Below are positions 62,763-64,000 of a stretch of 64,000 nucleotides of DNA, one piece after another. Position 1 is the first letter of the stretch; every line of letters begins with the position of its first letter. The notes beneath the pieces were generated by a model. That model made no database searches and was not told the DNA's origin. It saw only the letters and a program-made list of their open reading frames with translations. The position numbers were made by a program, and so were the translations under genes. The stretch comes from JACPNO01 sp963825405 (GTDB taxonomy: Bacteria > Acidobacteriota > Terriglobia > Bryobacterales > Bryobacteraceae). The stretch covers positions 1-64,000 of the forward strand of contig CAWGTB010000016.1 of NCBI GenBank assembly GCA_963825405.1, read 5' to 3'.

Positions 62763-63557
62763 ATGCCGCGAGGTCTTCTGACGAAATGCGCCGTCCTGCT
62801 GGCTCTGCCGGCCGCTATTGGCTGGGCGGATGAGTGGAACAAGAAATTCCCGCTCACCGGCCGGGCCGATCTTCGAGTCGATTTCAATGACGGCAGCGTC
62901 TCCGTAAAGTCCTGGGATCGCCATGAGATAGAGGCACGGGTCACCACCGAAGGCTGGAAAATCGGTCCCGGCGAGGTCCGGGTGATCGACCGGCAAACCG
63001 GCGACCGCGTTGAAATCGACCTGCGCGTTCCCCATCGCCAGTGGGATTTCTTTGTGGGCAAGCAGCGGATCCATGCCGACATCTGGGTACCCCGCGAGCT
63101 GCGCGCCGAGATTCATACCGGCGATGGCAGAATTTCCGCCCAGAACCTGAAAGGCGAGATACGTCTATCCTCCGGCGACGGCCGCATCGAAGCGGATTCG
63201 ATGGACGGCAACCTGGAAGCCACTACCGGCGATGGCAAGATTCGCGTCAGCGGGCGTTGGGACCAGCTCAATCTGCGCTCGGGCGACGGATCGATTGAAG
63301 CCGATGTGCAGCGCAATTCGAGAGTAGCCTCAGGCTGGCGCATACACACAGGCGACGGCCACATCACGCTGCGTTTGCCGGATACGCTGGCCGCCGATCT
63401 GGACGCGCACACCGGCGATGGGAAGGTGAACGTCGATCTGCCGGCGCAGGTGCAGGGCGCCATGCGGAATTCGGATTTTCGCGCCAAGCTCAACGGCGGC
63501 GGCTCCTCGCTGGTGGTCCGCACCAACGACGGCACGATTCGGGTGGAGCGGCTGTAA
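62763..63557 (+). CDS. Exported DUF4097-type beta-helix protein with GDG repeats
   Basis: A 264-residue protein with a signal peptide (LLTKCAVLLALPAAIGWA) and an AGGAGG ribosome site. FNDGSVSVKSWDRHEIEARV and then six spaced turns, HTGDGRI, SSGDGRI, TTGDGKI, RSGDGSI, HTGDGHI and HTGDGKV, plus a final TNDGTIRV, define a right-handed beta-helix or beta-roll of the DUF4097 kind. The Asp-containing turns may bind calcium, but this is a guess. It is probably periplasmic or surface-exposed. Function unknown. Confidence 0.7.
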   Translation: MPRGLLTKCAVLLALPAAIGWADEWNKKFPLTGRADLRVDFNDGSVSVKSWDRHEIEARVTTEGWKIGPGEVRVIDRQTGDRVEIDLRVPHRQWDFFVGKQRIHADIWVPRELRAEIHTGDGRISAQNLKGEIRLSSGDGRIEADSMDGNLEATTGDGKIRVSGRWDQLNLRSGDGSIEADVQRNSRVASGWRIHTGDGHITLRLPDTLAADLDAHTGDGKVNVDLPAQVQGAMRNSDFRAKLNGGGSSLVVRTNDGTIRVERL

Positions 63558-63568
63558 AGCCGGCTCAA

Positions 63569-63597
63569 TTGACGCCATTGCCGCCTGGTGCTATTTT
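63569..63597 (+). promoter_or_regulatory. Predicted sigma-70 promoter of the terminal lipoprotein gene
   Basis: TTGACG (63569-63574) and TATTTT (63592-63597) are separated by 17 bases, a good housekeeping promoter. It lies 12 bp after the DUF4097 stop. A start near 63605 would give a short leader before the TTG at 63622. Confidence 0.5.
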
Positions 63598-63621
63598 TAT
63601 AGCATCTCAAAATCACTCAGC

Positions 63622-64000
63622 TTGTTCGTAGCGATAGCCGCGCTGATAAGCGGCGCTTGCAGCCGCGAACGTGTCGTCCCCCGTTCGCCTGAATTGCCCG
63701 GCGCGGTGCGGATCTCTCAGTTCTACGCCAGAGATCTGGACATCGTGGAAGGCAAGAGCACTGTTCTTTGCTATCAGGTGGAGAACGCGCGCTCTGTCGA
63801 AGTCGCTCCGGCGGTGGAGAAACTGCGGCCCACGCCGTTGCCGCGATGCTTTACAGTCACTCCGGATCACAATACGACTTACGTTCTGACGGCTCATGAC
63901 TCCCAAGGCGCGGCGGTGCAAGAATCGGCGGAGGTTCGGGTGGATCTCGATCGCGAGCGTCTTCCGGCGATTTCCTATTTCACAAAAACGCAGAAGCCTT
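63622..64000 (+). CDS. Lipoprotein of unknown function, truncated at the window edge
   Basis: From TTG 63622 the open frame runs to the end of the window without a stop. It opens LFVAIAALISGACSRERVVP, a lipoprotein signal with a lipobox Cys (ISGAC). The mature part reads ISQFYARDLDIVEGKSTVLC, then VAPAVEKLRPTPLPRCFTVT and TYVLTAHDSQGAAVQESAEV. The strand pattern with a late VxVD suggests an Ig-like fold. A promoter lies just upstream, so it is probably its own unit. The C-terminus and function are not visible. Confidence 0.6.
   Translation, partial: MFVAIAALISGACSRERVVPRSPELPGAVRISQFYARDLDIVEGKSTVLCYQVENARSVEVAPAVEKLRPTPLPRCFTVTPDHNTTYVLTAHDSQGAAVQESAEVRVDLDRERLPAISYFTKTQKP

Noticed and set aside
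63100..63450. GGCGATGG-like repeats as a possible CRISPR or tandem array
   Set aside because: They are the codons of the GDG turns in one protein; spacing follows protein repeats and arms are not identical.

Overview
The window reads as a draft or metagenome-derived contig from an Acidobacteriota bacterium, most like the Bryobacteraceae/Solibacter group. This is inferred from gene content: a multiheme cytochrome, futalosine-route menaquinone synthesis (mqnC), many secreted M28 peptidases and serine hydrolases, DUF362 and Tat-exported proteins, YVTN propellers, a PadR-controlled ABC module, and the CTCTGCGTCTCTGCGTG-type inverted repeat. No 16S or other phylogenetic marker is present.

The left end (about 1-2400) does not belong with the rest. 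It carries damaged genes of alphaproteobacterial (Bradyrhizobium-like) type: an enolase-superfamily enzyme, an Hsp20, a DUF1150 protein and the C-terminus of PtsN. It switches abruptly near 2395-2415 into a 5'-truncated, seven-heme acidobacterial cytochrome. A chimeric contig is the simplest explanation. Single-base indels also break about a dozen otherwise well-conserved genes elsewhere, so most frameshifts here look like sequence error rather than decay.

Layout. 3.2-10 kb: sarcosine-oxidase-like flavoenzyme, IPT/TIG protein, mqnC, secreted proteins of unknown role, a DMT transporter and a GT39 glycosyltransferase. 10-17 kb: exported histidine-triad protein, UxaA-type dehydratase, DsbA-like protein, M28-PDZ peptidase, an unknown and a LarA-like protein. 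17-21 kb: orphan Flp pilin, a 446-bp gene-free stretch, then a coupled minus-strand operon (prenyltransferase-repeat protein, DUF362 protein, GT39-like enzyme). 21-25 kb: coupled acyl-CoA synthetase, ketopantoate-reductase-like enzyme and OFA-type MFS transporter. 25-30.5 kb: trehalose block otsA-otsB-DUF5752-treT plus an acetyltransferase. 30.5-36 kb: MBL hydrolase, coiled-coil membrane protein, exported flavodoxin, cytochrome/copper-monooxygenase-like protein and YVTN propeller. 36-43 kb: HAD, DUF899, a secreted HEVNEW-motif protein, aldo/keto reductase, amidohydrolase, CusF-SCO fusion and a Tat DUF362 protein. 43-48 kb: zwf-opcA, hemW, threonine-aldolase family enzyme and a zinc-ribbon microprotein. 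48-52 kb: ABC-2 permease, ATPase and PadR with a clear operator. 52-64 kb: methyltransferase, HExxH protein, class C serine hydrolase, GNAT, a SIR2-domain protein bracketed by direct repeats, M28 peptidase, TPR protein, MacB permease, TolC-like protein, DUF4097 protein and a lipoprotein cut by the window edge.

The most promising items for novelty are the SIR2-domain gene bracketed by a duplicated gene end and a chimeric ORF, the prenyltransferase-repeat/DUF362/GT39 operon, and the exported flavodoxin. No CRISPR array, tRNA, rRNA, transposase or integrase gene was seen.
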